DNA of 64,000 nucleotides from Chryseobacterium gleum. Its GTDB lineage: Bacteria > Bacteroidota > Bacteroidia > Flavobacteriales > Weeksellaceae. Location of the stretch: contig NZ_LR134289.1 of the NCBI RefSeq assembly GCF_900636535.1, positions 4,985,501 through 5,049,500 on the forward strand, in the 5' to 3' direction. The notes under the pieces were generated by a model. The model was not told the origin of the DNA, made no database searches, and saw only the letters and a program-made list of their open reading frames with translations. Of this stretch, positions 1 through 7,869 are shown in pieces (the first letter of the stretch is position 1; every line of letters starts with the position of its first letter). A program made the translations under genes and the position numbers.

Positions 1-915
1 GAATTTAAACTTATGACCGAGAATGGTGAAATTATTACCTGTTCCCGGGAAGAAAATTCAGACAGATTCTGGTCAACCATTGGTGGGATGGGACTTACGG
101 GAATTATTCTTACCGCAAAATTTAAACTTAAAAATATAGAATCTGCTTATATCCGTCAGGAAAGCATAAAAGCAGACAACCTGGATGAAATATTCAGACT
201 GTTTGACGAAAGTGAAAACTGGACCTATACCGTTGCATGGATTGACTGTCTTCAGAAAGGAAAAAATATTGGCAGAAGTATCCTGATGAGAGGAGAGCAT
301 GCTTTCCAGCATGAACTTCCACAGAACTTTTCAAAAACTCCTTTGAGGCTGAAGAAGAAATTTTCTCCTACAGTTCCGTTTTATTTTCCGGGGTTTGTAT
401 TGAATGCGCTTACTGTAAAAATTTTCAACTGGCTGTATTATAAAAAGCAATCTAAAAAAGAAGTAAAAAACTTCATCGATTACGAGACATTTTTCTACCC
501 TTTGGATGCAATCAATGACTGGAATAAAATCTATGGAAAATCCGGTTTTATCCAGTATCAGATGGTAATCCCTAAAGAAACAGGAAAAGAGGGAATGAAA
601 AGAATCCTTGAAACAATTGCTAAAAGTGGAAACGGATCTTTCTTAGCTGTGTTAAAACTTTTTGGGAAAAATAATCCACAGGCTTACAACTCATTCCCTG
701 TAGAAGGGTATACATTGGCGCTGGATTTTAAAGTCAATTCAAAGTTGAAAAAGCTGGTAGATCAGCTGGATGCTATTGTTCAGGAGTTCGGAGGAAGGAT
801 TTACCTTACCAAAGACAGTATGAGCAGATCATCGCTAACAAGTTACCTCAAAAATATTCAAAACCCTAAATTTGTGTCATTACAGCACAAAAGAATCATA
901 AATAATAACTCATAA
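1..915 (+). CDS. DprE1-like FAD-dependent oxidase, 5' partial
   Basis: The reading frame is open to the first base of the window, so the gene starts upstream; an ATG at 13 is internal. The 304 visible residues match the C-terminal part of decaprenylphosphoryl-ribose 2'-oxidase-like flavoproteins: a REEN...FW..IGGMGLTG segment from the end of the FAD domain, then a substrate-binding domain ending in G-G-R-I-Y-L-T-K-D-S. In the family this enzyme oxidises a polyprenyl-phosphate-linked pentose at C2, and a partner reductase completes the epimerisation. Its stop overlaps the start of the SDR gene by one base, which supports that pairing. Family sure; substrate in this organism is inferred. Confidence 0.85.
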   Translation, partial: EFKLMTENGEIITCSREENSDRFWSTIGGMGLTGIILTAKFKLKNIESAYIRQESIKADNLDEIFRLFDESENWTYTVAWIDCLQKGKNIGRSILMRGEHAFQHELPQNFSKTPLRLKKKFSPTVPFYFPGFVLNALTVKIFNWLYYKKQSKKEVKNFIDYETFFYPLDAINDWNKIYGKSGFIQYQMVIPKETGKEGMKRILETIAKSGNGSFLAVLKLFGKNNPQAYNSFPVEGYTLALDFKVNSKLKKLVDQLDAIVQEFGGRIYLTKDSMSRSSLTSYLKNIQNPKFVSLQHKRIINNNS

Positions 916-1640
916 TGATAGTTCTGGGAAGTACATCCGAAGTGGCACAGGCTTTTGTGGAAAAAGCACTTCAGGAAGGAGAAAAGTTTGAAAAAATTTA
1001 TCTTTTTACCTCAAATAAAGAAACTACAGAGCGTTTTGCAAGACATATTGATGTAAAGTTTCTGCAGCAGGCAGAAGTCATTGATCTGGATCTGACAAAA
1101 GAAATTGATTACAACAGATTCGATCATATCAATTCAAATGTATTATTTTGTGCCGTAGGATATTTAGGGGAAGGAACAGAAGAAGGATTGTATGATAACA
1201 GGAATACAGAACGTATCATTGAAATCAATTATTCAAAACTGATTCCTGTAATGAATTATTTTGCCCATAAATTTGAAAGCAGAAGATCAGGAACAATCAT
1301 TGGCCTTTCATCAGTAGCTGGTGATAGAGGGAGGCAGAGCAACTTTATCTATGGGAGTGCAAAAGCTGCCTTCACCGCTTATCTGAGTGGTTTGAGAAAT
1401 TATCTTTTTGATAAAAAAGTTCATGTGCTTACAATAAAGCCCGGGTTTATGGCAACCAAGATGACAGAAGGTCTGCCTTTGAATCCTAAATTGACAGCGA
1501 CGCCAAAACAGGCAGCTGCCTGTATTTATAAAGCCTTCAAAAAGGAGAAAAATGTGGCATATGTTTTGCCGGTTTGGAGTATTATTATGATGATTATCAG
1601 GAATATCCCTGAGTTTATATTCAAAAAATTAAAGCTTTAA
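915..1640 (+). CDS. SDR-family reductase, DprE2-like
   Basis: A 241-residue short-chain dehydrogenase. The N-terminal GSTSEVA nucleotide-binding loop, the LSSVAG serine segment near residue 135 and YGSAK (YxxxK catalytic pair) near 147-151 are all present. It lacks the usual TGxxxGxG form and has the G-S-T-S-E variant seen in DprE2-type enzymes. It overlaps the oxidase stop codon by one base, so the two are probably translationally coupled. Predicted role: NAD(P)H-dependent reduction of the keto intermediate made by the oxidase, giving a polyprenyl-phosphoryl-arabinose-like sugar donor. The C-terminus is hydrophobic and basic, which could sit on the membrane. Confidence 0.85.
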   Translation: MIVLGSTSEVAQAFVEKALQEGEKFEKIYLFTSNKETTERFARHIDVKFLQQAEVIDLDLTKEIDYNRFDHINSNVLFCAVGYLGEGTEEGLYDNRNTERIIEINYSKLIPVMNYFAHKFESRRSGTIIGLSSVAGDRGRQSNFIYGSAKAAFTAYLSGLRNYLFDKKVHVLTIKPGFMATKMTEGLPLNPKLTATPKQAAACIYKAFKKEKNVAYVLPVWSIIMMIIRNIPEFIFKKLKL

Positions 1641-1642
1641 AA

Positions 1643-2230
1643 ATGAAAAAATTGTATTGTTTTGATTTTGACGGAACCCTGACGTATAAAGATACAATGT
1701 TTATGTACCTTAAATTCTACGATTCTACAAAATACCGTATACAATTTTTGAGACATGTACCGCTCTTTATCCTGCTAAAGCTGAAACTGGCTGAAACTGA
1801 AAAAGTGAAGAAAAGTTTTATCGGCTCTATTTTAAAAGGACAAAGCCAGGAAAAAATTGAACAGAAGTCTAAGCAGTTTTTTGAACAGCATTATCCTAAA
1901 ATCGTAAGGGAGAATGCATTAGACTTTATAAAAAATATCGATAGGAATAATACACAGAGTTTATTGGTAACCGCTTCATTGGATATCTGGGTAAAACCTT
2001 TTGCCGAAGAACTTAAAATGGAGCTGGTTTCTACGCGGGCAGAGTTTAAGAACGGGGTTTTCACAGGAAATTTTGTAGGGAAAAACTGTAATGGGAAAGA
2101 AAAACTGATAAGAATTAAAGAGGAAATCAACGATTCAAAGTACGATAAAATTATTGCATTTGGAGATACTTCCGGAGATCGGCCAATGTTGAAATGGGCA
2201 AATGAAGGACATTACCAATTTTTTCATTAA
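1643..2230 (+). CDS. HAD-IB family phosphatase
   Basis: A 195-residue HAD hydrolase with all motifs: DFDGT at residues 8-12 (nucleophile and acid/base Asp), VTAS near 111 (motif II), a Lys near 150 and GDTSGDRPML (motif III/IV) near the C-terminus. It resembles SerB/HAD-IB enzymes, which often have a cap between motifs I and II. It starts two bases after the SDR stop in the same operon. In DprE clusters a phosphatase of this type is thought to dephosphorylate the phosphoribosyl-lipid made by a UbiA-type transferase. That role is inferred from context; the transferase would lie upstream, outside the window. Confidence 0.8.
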   Translation: MKKLYCFDFDGTLTYKDTMFMYLKFYDSTKYRIQFLRHVPLFILLKLKLAETEKVKKSFIGSILKGQSQEKIEQKSKQFFEQHYPKIVRENALDFIKNIDRNNTQSLLVTASLDIWVKPFAEELKMELVSTRAEFKNGVFTGNFVGKNCNGKEKLIRIKEEINDSKYDKIIAFGDTSGDRPMLKWANEGHYQFFH

Positions 2231-2253
2231 TTTTGGGAGATAAAATTGTAAAA

Positions 2254-2724
2254 ATGAAAAGTCTGTCAATTGCATGTGCTGTAATCTTCATGAGCTGTGC
2301 AGCTACATCCTCGCAAAAGAATGCTGATAGTCAGCATGACGCAGAACTTATTGTATCCCAGTCACAGGGAGGTGCAGCACAGGCAGGTTTTAGAATTATT
2401 AAGGAAGAAACAGATTTTCGTAATACAATCAAAGGAAGCTTTGGCATTATAGGCCCGGAAGGAGATGGATCTTACATCAAATACCCGCAATTTCCTAAAA
2501 ATAAAAAAGTTGTTCTATACAATCTGGGAACTTTCAGATCAGGAAGTCATACTATTGATGAGATCAAAAGTGTGTCTGTAAAAAATAAAATTTTATATGT
2601 GGAAGTTCCGGCCGGAGCACCATCCGGTGGAATGGAAATTCAGGTGATTTCCAACCCTTGGTTTATTTTCACTGTTCCTTCAGATTATCAGTTTAACTCC
2701 GTAGAATTAAAATATTCAAAATAA
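2254..2724 (+). CDS. Lipoprotein with PrcB-C-like domain
   Basis: The open frame reaches back to a TTG at 2233, but the ATG at 2254 is the better start. A GGGAG lies upstream, and from there the protein begins with a short basic/hydrophobic signal and a lipobox-like F-M-S-C at about residue 16. The mature 130-residue part ends in a beta-rich segment (VVLYNLGTFRSGSHTI... YVEVPAGAPSGG... NPWFIFTVP) resembling the C-terminal domain of PrcB, a protease-complex partner from Treponema. Predicted to be anchored in the envelope. Partner unknown. Fits the end of the operon by spacing only. Confidence 0.6.
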   Translation: MKSLSIACAVIFMSCAATSSQKNADSQHDAELIVSQSQGGAAQAGFRIIKEETDFRNTIKGSFGIIGPEGDGSYIKYPQFPKNKKVVLYNLGTFRSGSHTIDEIKSVSVKNKILYVEVPAGAPSGGMEIQVISNPWFIFTVPSDYQFNSVELKYSK

Positions 2725-2726
2725 TA

Positions 2727-3902
2727 ATGGATAAAGTATATTTAGATAATGCCGCAACCACTCCGCTTGCAGAAGAAGTTATAGATGCAATGGTTGGCAC
2801 TATGAAGATGAATTTCGGAAACCCGTCTTCAACGCACAGCTTTGGACAGGAAGCAAAAATCCTTATTGAAAATGTAAGAAGACAGGTTGCAGACTATCTT
2901 CATGTAACTCCGGCTGAAATCATTTTCACTTCCTGTGGAACCGAATCCAACAATATGATCATCAAATCCTCGGTAGAACACCTTGGGGTAGAAAGAATAA
3001 TCAGCTCTCCTCTGGAACACAAATGTGTTTCTGAAAGTATTCTGGATATGAAAAGCAGAAAAGGAGTAGAAGTAAACTATATCCGTCCGAATGAAAAAGG
3101 AGATATTGATCTTGCTAAATTAGAAGAGCTTTTAAAAGCATCAGATAAAAAAACACTGGTAAGCTTAATGCATGCCAACAATGAAATCGGAAATATCATT
3201 AATCTTAAACAAGTTGCCCAACTGTGCAAAGAGTATAATGCGCTTTTCCACTCGGATACCGTGCAGACAATGGCCCATATGAACCTTGATTTCTCTGATA
3301 TCCCTGTAGACTTTGCTTCCTGTAGTGCCCATAAGTTTCACGGACCAAAAGGTGCCGGATTTGCATTTATCAGAAAGGCAACAGGATTAAAAGGAATTAT
3401 CACCGGAGGACCCCAGGAAAGAAGTCTTAGAGCAGGGACTGAAAATGTTTGCGGTATCGTAGGGCTGGGGAAAGCATTGGAGCTTTCTCTGAATCATATG
3501 GAGGAATATACCCGCCATATGCAGGATATCAAAGATTATGCAATTGAAAGGCTTTCCACAGAAATTGAAGGAATAAAGTTCAATGGAAGAAGCGCTGAAA
3601 AGGAAAATAGTCTTTATACGGTTTTAAGTGCATTACTGCCTTATAAAAATCCATTGATAGGACTTCAGCTGGATATGAAAGGAATTGCAATTTCTCAGGG
3701 AAGTGCATGCTCGTCAGGAGCGTCAAAACCTTCAATGGTAATGATGATGGTGCTTTCTGAAGACGAAATGGATCACTGTACGCCATTGCGTATCTCTTTC
3801 AGCCATATGACGACCAAATCGGATATTGATGCATTAGTCAATGCACTGAAAGAAATTTCAAAAGATTACACTATAGAAAAAACTAATGTTGAGCATAGAT
3901 AG
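2727..3902 (+). CDS. Cysteine desulfurase, NifS/IscS family
   Basis: A 391-residue PLP enzyme that removes sulfur from cysteine for Fe-S cluster and thiolation pathways. Seen directly: the DNAATTPL start, the GTESNN segment, H-S-D-T-V-Q, the PLP lysine in SAHKFHGPKG (Lys203) and the catalytic cysteine in GSACSSG (Cys328). The long loop around the cysteine is of the IscS/NifS kind rather than the SufS kind. It starts two bases after the lipoprotein stop, and the thioredoxin gene follows; no scaffold gene (IscU, NifU) is adjacent. General desulfurase function is safe; its sulfur acceptor is not shown. Confidence 0.92.
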   Translation: MDKVYLDNAATTPLAEEVIDAMVGTMKMNFGNPSSTHSFGQEAKILIENVRRQVADYLHVTPAEIIFTSCGTESNNMIIKSSVEHLGVERIISSPLEHKCVSESILDMKSRKGVEVNYIRPNEKGDIDLAKLEELLKASDKKTLVSLMHANNEIGNIINLKQVAQLCKEYNALFHSDTVQTMAHMNLDFSDIPVDFASCSAHKFHGPKGAGFAFIRKATGLKGIITGGPQERSLRAGTENVCGIVGLGKALELSLNHMEEYTRHMQDIKDYAIERLSTEIEGIKFNGRSAEKENSLYTVLSALLPYKNPLIGLQLDMKGIAISQGSACSSGASKPSMVMMMVLSEDEMDHCTPLRISFSHMTTKSDIDALVNALKEISKDYTIEKTNVEHR

Positions 3903-3985
3903 TCTTGTGCTCTAAAAATCGTAATTTTGAACATCCGATAAGAGGATTAAAAGAAAATAATATTAATAAAATAAAAGAAACAAAA

Positions 3986-4303
3986 ATGGCTTTAGAAATT
4001 ACAGACAGCTCATTTCAGGATACGGTTTTAAAATCAGACAAACCGGTATTAGTAGACTTCTGGGCAGTATGGTGTGGACCTTGCAGAACTTTAGGACCAA
4101 TCATCGAAGAAGTAGCATCAGATTTTGAAGGTAAAGCAGTAGTTGGGAAAGTAGATGTGGATAACAACCAGGAAATCTCTATGCAGTATGGTATCAGAAA
4201 TATTCCTACAGTTCTTATCTTTAAAAACGGAGAAGTAGTAGATAAATTAGTAGGTGTAGCTCCAAAAGAAGTAATCGCTGAAAAATTAAGCGCTCACTTA
4301 TAA
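3986..4303 (+). CDS. trxA: Thioredoxin
   Basis: A 105-residue thioredoxin with the redox motif W-C-G-P-C near residues 29-33, the buried Asp (VDFWA) and the cis-Pro in RNIPT. The frame extends 27 codons further up to a TTG, but that stretch has no thioredoxin similarity, and the ATG at 3986 gives the normal family length. Cytoplasmic disulfide reductant for ribonucleotide reductase, methionine sulfoxide reductase and others. A strong terminator directly follows, closing the chromosomal block. Confidence 0.95.
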   Translation: MALEITDSSFQDTVLKSDKPVLVDFWAVWCGPCRTLGPIIEEVASDFEGKAVVGKVDVDNNQEISMQYGIRNIPTVLIFKNGEVVDKLVGVAPKEVIAEKLSAHL

Positions 4304-4326
4304 AAAAAATAAGTTTGATAATGAAT

Positions 4327-4353
4327 GCCTTCCAGTGTTGGAAGGCTTTTTTT
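4327..4353 (+). terminator. Intrinsic terminator after trxA
   Basis: Perfect 8-bp stem GCCTTCCA / TGGAAGGC with a GTGT loop, followed at once by a run of seven T. It starts 24 bases after the thioredoxin stop and ahead of the tRNA promoter. Confidence 0.92.
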
Positions 4354-4363
4354 CTAAAATAAT

Positions 4364-4393
4364 TTGCAGATAACAAAAAAAGGTGTAATTTTG
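4364..4393 (+). promoter_or_regulatory. Promoter of the tRNA-Asp cluster
   Basis: TTG at 4364-4366, a 19-base gap and TAATTTTG at 4386-4393. This matches the Bacteroidetes housekeeping consensus TTG-N(17-23)-TAnnTTTG and lies about 36 bases before the first tRNA. Confidence 0.7.
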
Positions 4394-4428
4394 CAACCAC
4401 GAAAAAGAAACGAAGTTCTTTAAAAAAT

Positions 4429-4502
4429 GATCCGGTAGTTCAGCTGGTTAGAATGCCGCCCTGTCACGGCGGAGGTCGCGGGTTCGAGTCCCGTCCGGAT
4501 CG
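4429..4502 (+). tRNA. tRNA-Asp (GTC), copy 1
   Basis: A 74-base cloverleaf: acceptor GATCCGG pairs with CCGGATC, anticodon stem CCGCC/GGCGG around a GTC anticodon (CTGTCAC loop), T-loop TTCGAGT, discriminator G. The CCA end is not encoded. First of three identical copies about 106 bases apart. Confidence 0.97.
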
Positions 4503-4534
4503 CAGAAAGTTTTCTCAATTTACTTTAAAAAATT

Positions 4535-4608
4535 GATCCGGTAGTTCAGCTGGTTAGAATGCCGCCCTGTCACGGCGGAGGTCGCGGGTTCGAGTCCCGT
4601 CCGGATCG
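4535..4608 (+). tRNA. tRNA-Asp (GTC), copy 2
   Basis: Identical to the first copy over all 74 bases. The 32-base spacer before it (CAGAAAGTTTTCTCAATT...) is nearly the same as the spacer before copy 3, so the array arose by tandem duplication and is likely processed from one transcript. Confidence 0.97.
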
Positions 4609-4641
4609 CAGAAGTTTTCTCAATTTCTTTTTTAAAAAATT

Positions 4642-4715
4642 GATCCGGTAGTTCAGCTGGTTAGAATGCCGCCCTGTCACGGCGGAGGTCGCGGGTTCGA
4701 GTCCCGTCCGGATCG
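4642..4715 (+). tRNA. tRNA-Asp (GTC), copy 3, likely attachment site
   Basis: Identical to copies 1 and 2. Its downstream flank differs from the inter-tRNA spacers and leads to a tyrosine integrase at 4963, so the 3' half of this copy is the probable integration target (attL side). The matching right end is not found in the window. Confidence 0.96.
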
Positions 4716-4740
4716 CAACTACAATATCAAAGTAGTGCAA

Positions 4741-4773
4741 AAAGCTTTAAAACATATGTTTTAAAGCTTTTTT
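4741..4773 (+). terminator. Intrinsic terminator after the tRNA array
   Basis: A 13-bp perfect stem AAAGCTTTAAAAC / GTTTTAAAGCTTT with an ATAT loop followed by TTT. The arms are AT-rich and A-rich on the 5' side, so it could work on both strands. It ends the tRNA transcript 25 bases past copy 3. Confidence 0.85.
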
Positions 4774-4827
4774 CGTTTTATGTCTATTCAAAGAAAGTTA
4801 AAAAAGCACAATTTGAAAGTGACCTAT

Positions 4828-4865
4828 TCAGTGACCTGTTAAAATAGGTTTAAAAAGGTCACTGA
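4828..4865. repeat. Inverted repeat before the integrase
   Basis: TCAGTGACCT at 4828-4837 and AGGTCACTGA at 4856-4865 form a perfect 10-bp inverted repeat with an 18-base spacer. A partial extra copy (AGTGACCT) lies at 4819-4826. Further right, GTTCAG occurs twice and TTCAG/CTGAA form a small inverted pair (about 4892-4915). Position between attachment site and integrase suggests arm-type integrase or excisionase binding sites; this is inference. Confidence 0.55.
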
Positions 4866-4962
4866 AAATTCAACAAACCCTGTTCAGTAGCTAGTTCAGG
4901 AACTGAATATCTTGTGATAAGTTTTTGCTAAGATTAATTTTAAATCTCAAACCCTTTACGAA

Positions 4963-6186
4963 ATGAACAAGACATTCAATTTACTTTTCTATGTAAAAAA
5001 AGCTAAAATCAATTCTTTAGGAGAGTCTCCTATTTACTTACGAATTACAATTGATGGCAAGATATCCGAGATAAGCACAAAACGTACAGTAAAGGCTTCA
5101 AAATGGAATTCTGCAATGCAGAAGGTTAGTGGCTCTTCTGAAGAATTTAGATCACTTAATTTTTATTTGAAAACTTTTGAGCAGAAAGTTTATGATGCCT
5201 ATCACGAATTAATCAGAGATAAGGAAACAGTAACTTGTGAGACTCTTAAAAATAAGTTAGTTGGTAAAGGTAAATTGACCAGAATGCTCATTCCTATTTT
5301 TCAGGATCATAATGATCGAATGGAGAAACTGATTGAAAAAGAATTTGCACAAGGAACATTGACACGTTATAAAACATGTCTCAAACATACAAAAGATTTC
5401 TTGAAATGGAAATATAGTATTACCGACATTGAAATTAAAAAGATTGATTATGCTTTTCTAAATGATTTTGAATTTTTTTTAAGAACCGAGAGATCCTGCA
5501 ACAATAATTCTGCTGTTAAGTATATTAAGAATTTTGGTAAGATTGTTCGTATTTGTCTTGCGAATGGATGGATAGAGCGAGACCCTTTTATGAACTATCA
5601 TTCTAAGTTTAATGAAGTGACGAGAATGTTTCTTAATGAACAGGAAATTGAAGTGCTTTTTACCAAAGATTTTACAAATGAGAGATTGTCTTTGGTTAGA
5701 GATATTTTTCTGTTCAGCTGTTTCACCGGACTGGCGTACATTGATACCCAAAAACTAACATATCAAAATATCAATTTAGGTCTTGATGGCTCTCAATGGA
5801 TTTATACCAAACGTCAGAAAACTAAAACTACTTCTAATATTCCCATACTTTCTCAAACAGAGAAAATTATTAAAAAATACAAAAATCATCCGGCTTGCCT
5901 TAATAGTGGAAAACTTCTGCCTATTCTTAGTAATCAAAAGATGAATGCCTATTTGAAAGAAATTGCAGATCTGTGTGGTATCAATAAGGAATTAACTTAC
6001 CATATTGCACGCCACACTTTTGCAACAACCGTTACTTTATCTAACGGGGTCTCTATTGAAAGTGTAAGTAAAATGCTAGGTCATAAAAGTATTAAAACTA
6101 CGCAGCATTATGCGAAGATATTAGATAGCAAAGTTAGTGAGGACATGATGTTACTTAAACAAAAATATCTTGACAAAAGAATGTAA
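4963..6186 (+). CDS. Tyrosine-recombinase integrase, CTnDOT type
   Basis: A 407-residue integrase of the Bacteroidetes type. Residues 1-90 form an arm-DNA-binding domain (FYVKKAKINSLGESPIYLRITIDGK), about 105-210 the SAM-like core-binding domain, the rest the catalytic domain. Catalytic residues seen: a Lys in the TKRQKTK strand, H347-x-x-R350 (HIAR), H374 (LGH) and the nucleophile Y383. The first Arg of the usual set is replaced: the TGL(R) position is Ala258, as in IntDOT-like enzymes, which also lack it. Placed 247 bases after tRNA-Asp and reading away from it, it should integrate and excise the element at the tRNA 3' end. Confidence 0.93.
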   Translation: MNKTFNLLFYVKKAKINSLGESPIYLRITIDGKISEISTKRTVKASKWNSAMQKVSGSSEEFRSLNFYLKTFEQKVYDAYHELIRDKETVTCETLKNKLVGKGKLTRMLIPIFQDHNDRMEKLIEKEFAQGTLTRYKTCLKHTKDFLKWKYSITDIEIKKIDYAFLNDFEFFLRTERSCNNNSAVKYIKNFGKIVRICLANGWIERDPFMNYHSKFNEVTRMFLNEQEIEVLFTKDFTNERLSLVRDIFLFSCFTGLAYIDTQKLTYQNINLGLDGSQWIYTKRQKTKTTSNIPILSQTEKIIKKYKNHPACLNSGKLLPILSNQKMNAYLKEIADLCGINKELTYHIARHTFATTVTLSNGVSIESVSKMLGHKSIKTTQHYAKILDSKVSEDMMLLKQKYLDKRM

Positions 6187-6901
6187 AAAGATTTCTGAGA
6201 TAATTAAATTATCAGACAAAGATAGTTGTATAGAGGATCTATATTCGAAGTTGATATGCCTTGTAAAGTAATGATACAGTTTTTTTAAAAAGATATTGAA
6301 ATTTGTCTGTTAAGATTTCAAAAATGTCTTGAAGAAGACAAAACTTAAGTTCGACATCCTAAAAAAGCTGCTAGTCATCTTTTGTTAATAATCTTCATAT
6401 ATTTTTTATTTATATATCTTTCGATTTCCAAGAGAGATCGTAAGATTTGAATTTAGCAAAAAACATCCTAATATTTTTCCTGTAGGGAGTTGTGTGAGGT
6501 TAGCGGAGTATTTTTTATTGAAAAAGAAATCCAGCTTAATGATCAGAAAGAAAAACATTTTTTTCCAGAGATATCCTGTATTTATAAGTAAAGTTGTGAG
6601 AGATATAGCATCCTTCTTAGTGTCTAATAATTAGAAACAAAAGGAATGAGAGCTTCACATTCATTTATCACTGGATTTATGCGAGAAGATTGTCTTTAAA
6701 AGTTGTAAAGAAAAAATTTTAGAAAATTATTAATAATGTGTATGATTTTGTCTCAAAGATGGTAACAAGTTCAAAATATAATTTTATAAAAAATAGAAGT
6801 TATATCCTGATACCTTTTTTAAATATAATTTGTAAAAAGCTATTAAATCTTTTTGTATTTCAAATTTAATATCGTAATATTGCGATATTAAATAATTAAG
6901 T
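6187..6901. other. AT-rich gap with no recognised gene
   Basis: About 715 bases between the integrase and arsR, very rich in A and T, without a convincing frame on either strand, tRNA-like fold or strong hairpin. Its right end (from about 6850) is the arsR promoter and operator. Could be decayed sequence at the element end. Confidence 0.5.
6853..6891 (+). promoter_or_regulatory. arsR promoter with ArsR operator
   Basis: Inverted repeat TTAATATCG (6866-6874), spacer TAATATTG, CGATATTAA (6883-6891). The spacer is also the best -7 element (TAnnTTTG with one mismatch), with TTG at 6853-6855 nineteen bases upstream, so a repressor bound here would cover the -7 box. A related site lies at 7251. 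Confidence 0.65.
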
Positions 6902-7231
6902 ATGGGGCTTACAAAATCAGATATGTTTTCAGATGAACAAAATAAATTAGCTTCTTTGTTTAAAGTTTTTGGACATCCTGCAAGGGTAGCTATACTTCAA
7001 TATATTATCAATCAAAAATCCTGCATTTGCAATGATTTGGTGGATAAATTAGGTTTGGCGCAAGCGACAATCTCGCAGCATTTAAAAGAGTTGAAATATA
7101 TGGGTATTATACAGGGTACAATAGATGGAAAATCAGTTTGTTATTGTATAGAAGAAAAGAAATGGAAAGAGATACAAGAGTATTTCAATCAATTCTTTGA
7201 ACAGGAAGTAAAAGTAAATCAATGCTGTTAA
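6902..7231 (+). CDS. arsR: ArsR-family repressor
   Basis: A 109-residue winged-helix metalloregulator (FKVFGHPARVAILQYI... LVDKLGLAQATISQHLKEL...GIIQG). A C-x-C pair (SCIC) lies in the helix ahead of the recognition helix, where ArsR proteins bind As(III) or Sb(III). A further Cys-Cys closes the protein and another Cys is in the wing strand (VCYC). It should repress its own promoter and the operon at 7350 by binding the AATATCG-type palindromes, and release on arsenite. First gene of the arsenic block. Confidence 0.92.
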   Translation: MGLTKSDMFSDEQNKLASLFKVFGHPARVAILQYIINQKSCICNDLVDKLGLAQATISQHLKELKYMGIIQGTIDGKSVCYCIEEKKWKEIQEYFNQFFEQEVKVNQCC

Positions 7232-7250
7232 AGGCATTTTTTTACATTCC

Positions 7251-7292
7251 TTAATATCGTTATATTGCAATATTATGTATCGATTAAATTTG
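7251..7292 (+). promoter_or_regulatory. Second ArsR operator and consensus promoter
   Basis: TTAATATCG (7251-7259), spacer TTATATTG, CAATATTAT (7268-7276): the same palindrome type as before arsR, less perfect. The TTG in its spacer (7265-7267) lies 17 bases before TAAATTTG (7285-7292), a full Bacteroidetes promoter. Here the repressor would cover the -33 element. It drives the DUF6428-to-ACR3 genes. Confidence 0.7.
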
Positions 7293-7349
7293 TATATCAA
7301 AAATAGAATTCCAAAGTATAGAAAAATATCATAATAAAATAGAAGATTT

Positions 7350-7823
7350 ATGAAACTATCAGACATCAAAGAAATCTTACCAACATTAGATAATGTTGAA
7401 TTTCAATTAGAGAACGGAATATTTGTACCAGAACACTTTCACGTTACAGAAGTGGGTGTAATTACAAAGAATTTCATCGATTGTGGTGGAACAATCAGAA
7501 ATGAAAAAGTGGTCAACTTTCAATTATGGAATGCAGATGATTACGAGCATAGATTAAAGCCGACCAAACTATTAAACATCATCAAGTTATCTGAAGAAAA
7601 ATTGGGAATGGAAGATGCTGAGATAGAAGTAGAATATCAAAGCGGAACAATTGGCAAGTACGATTTGGAGTTTAACGGGAAAACATTTGTACTAAAAAAT
7701 AAAACGACTGCGTGTTTGGCTCAGGATGCTTGTGGCATTCCTTCAGAGAAACAAAAGAAAAATTTGACTGAATTATCTGTAAACAATTCAAACGCTTGTA
7801 CGCCAGGAGGTGGTTGTTGTTAA
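7350..7823 (+). CDS. DUF6428-family protein of ars operons
   Basis: A 157-residue soluble protein that I recognise as the DUF6428 type commonly placed after arsR in Bacteroidetes. The N-terminus (MKLSDIKEILPTLDNVEFQLENG) and the phrase FVPEHFHVTEVG are typical. Cysteines sit in IDCGG, ACLAQDAC and a C-terminal ACTPGGGCC tail, so thiol binding of As(III) is plausible, for example as a chaperone. No enzyme motif is visible. Function unproven. Confidence 0.75.
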   Translation: MKLSDIKEILPTLDNVEFQLENGIFVPEHFHVTEVGVITKNFIDCGGTIRNEKVVNFQLWNADDYEHRLKPTKLLNIIKLSEEKLGMEDAEIEVEYQSGTIGKYDLEFNGKTFVLKNKTTACLAQDACGIPSEKQKKNLTELSVNNSNACTPGGGCC

Positions 7824-7869
7824 TATCTTAATAAGTAAAACAAAATTCAAAACATAAAAATCAATAAAA

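Noticed and set aside
4429..4715. Regular direct repeats resembling a CRISPR array
   Set aside because: The 74-base repeats are complete tRNA-Asp genes; no CRISPR arrays or cas genes are seen in the window.
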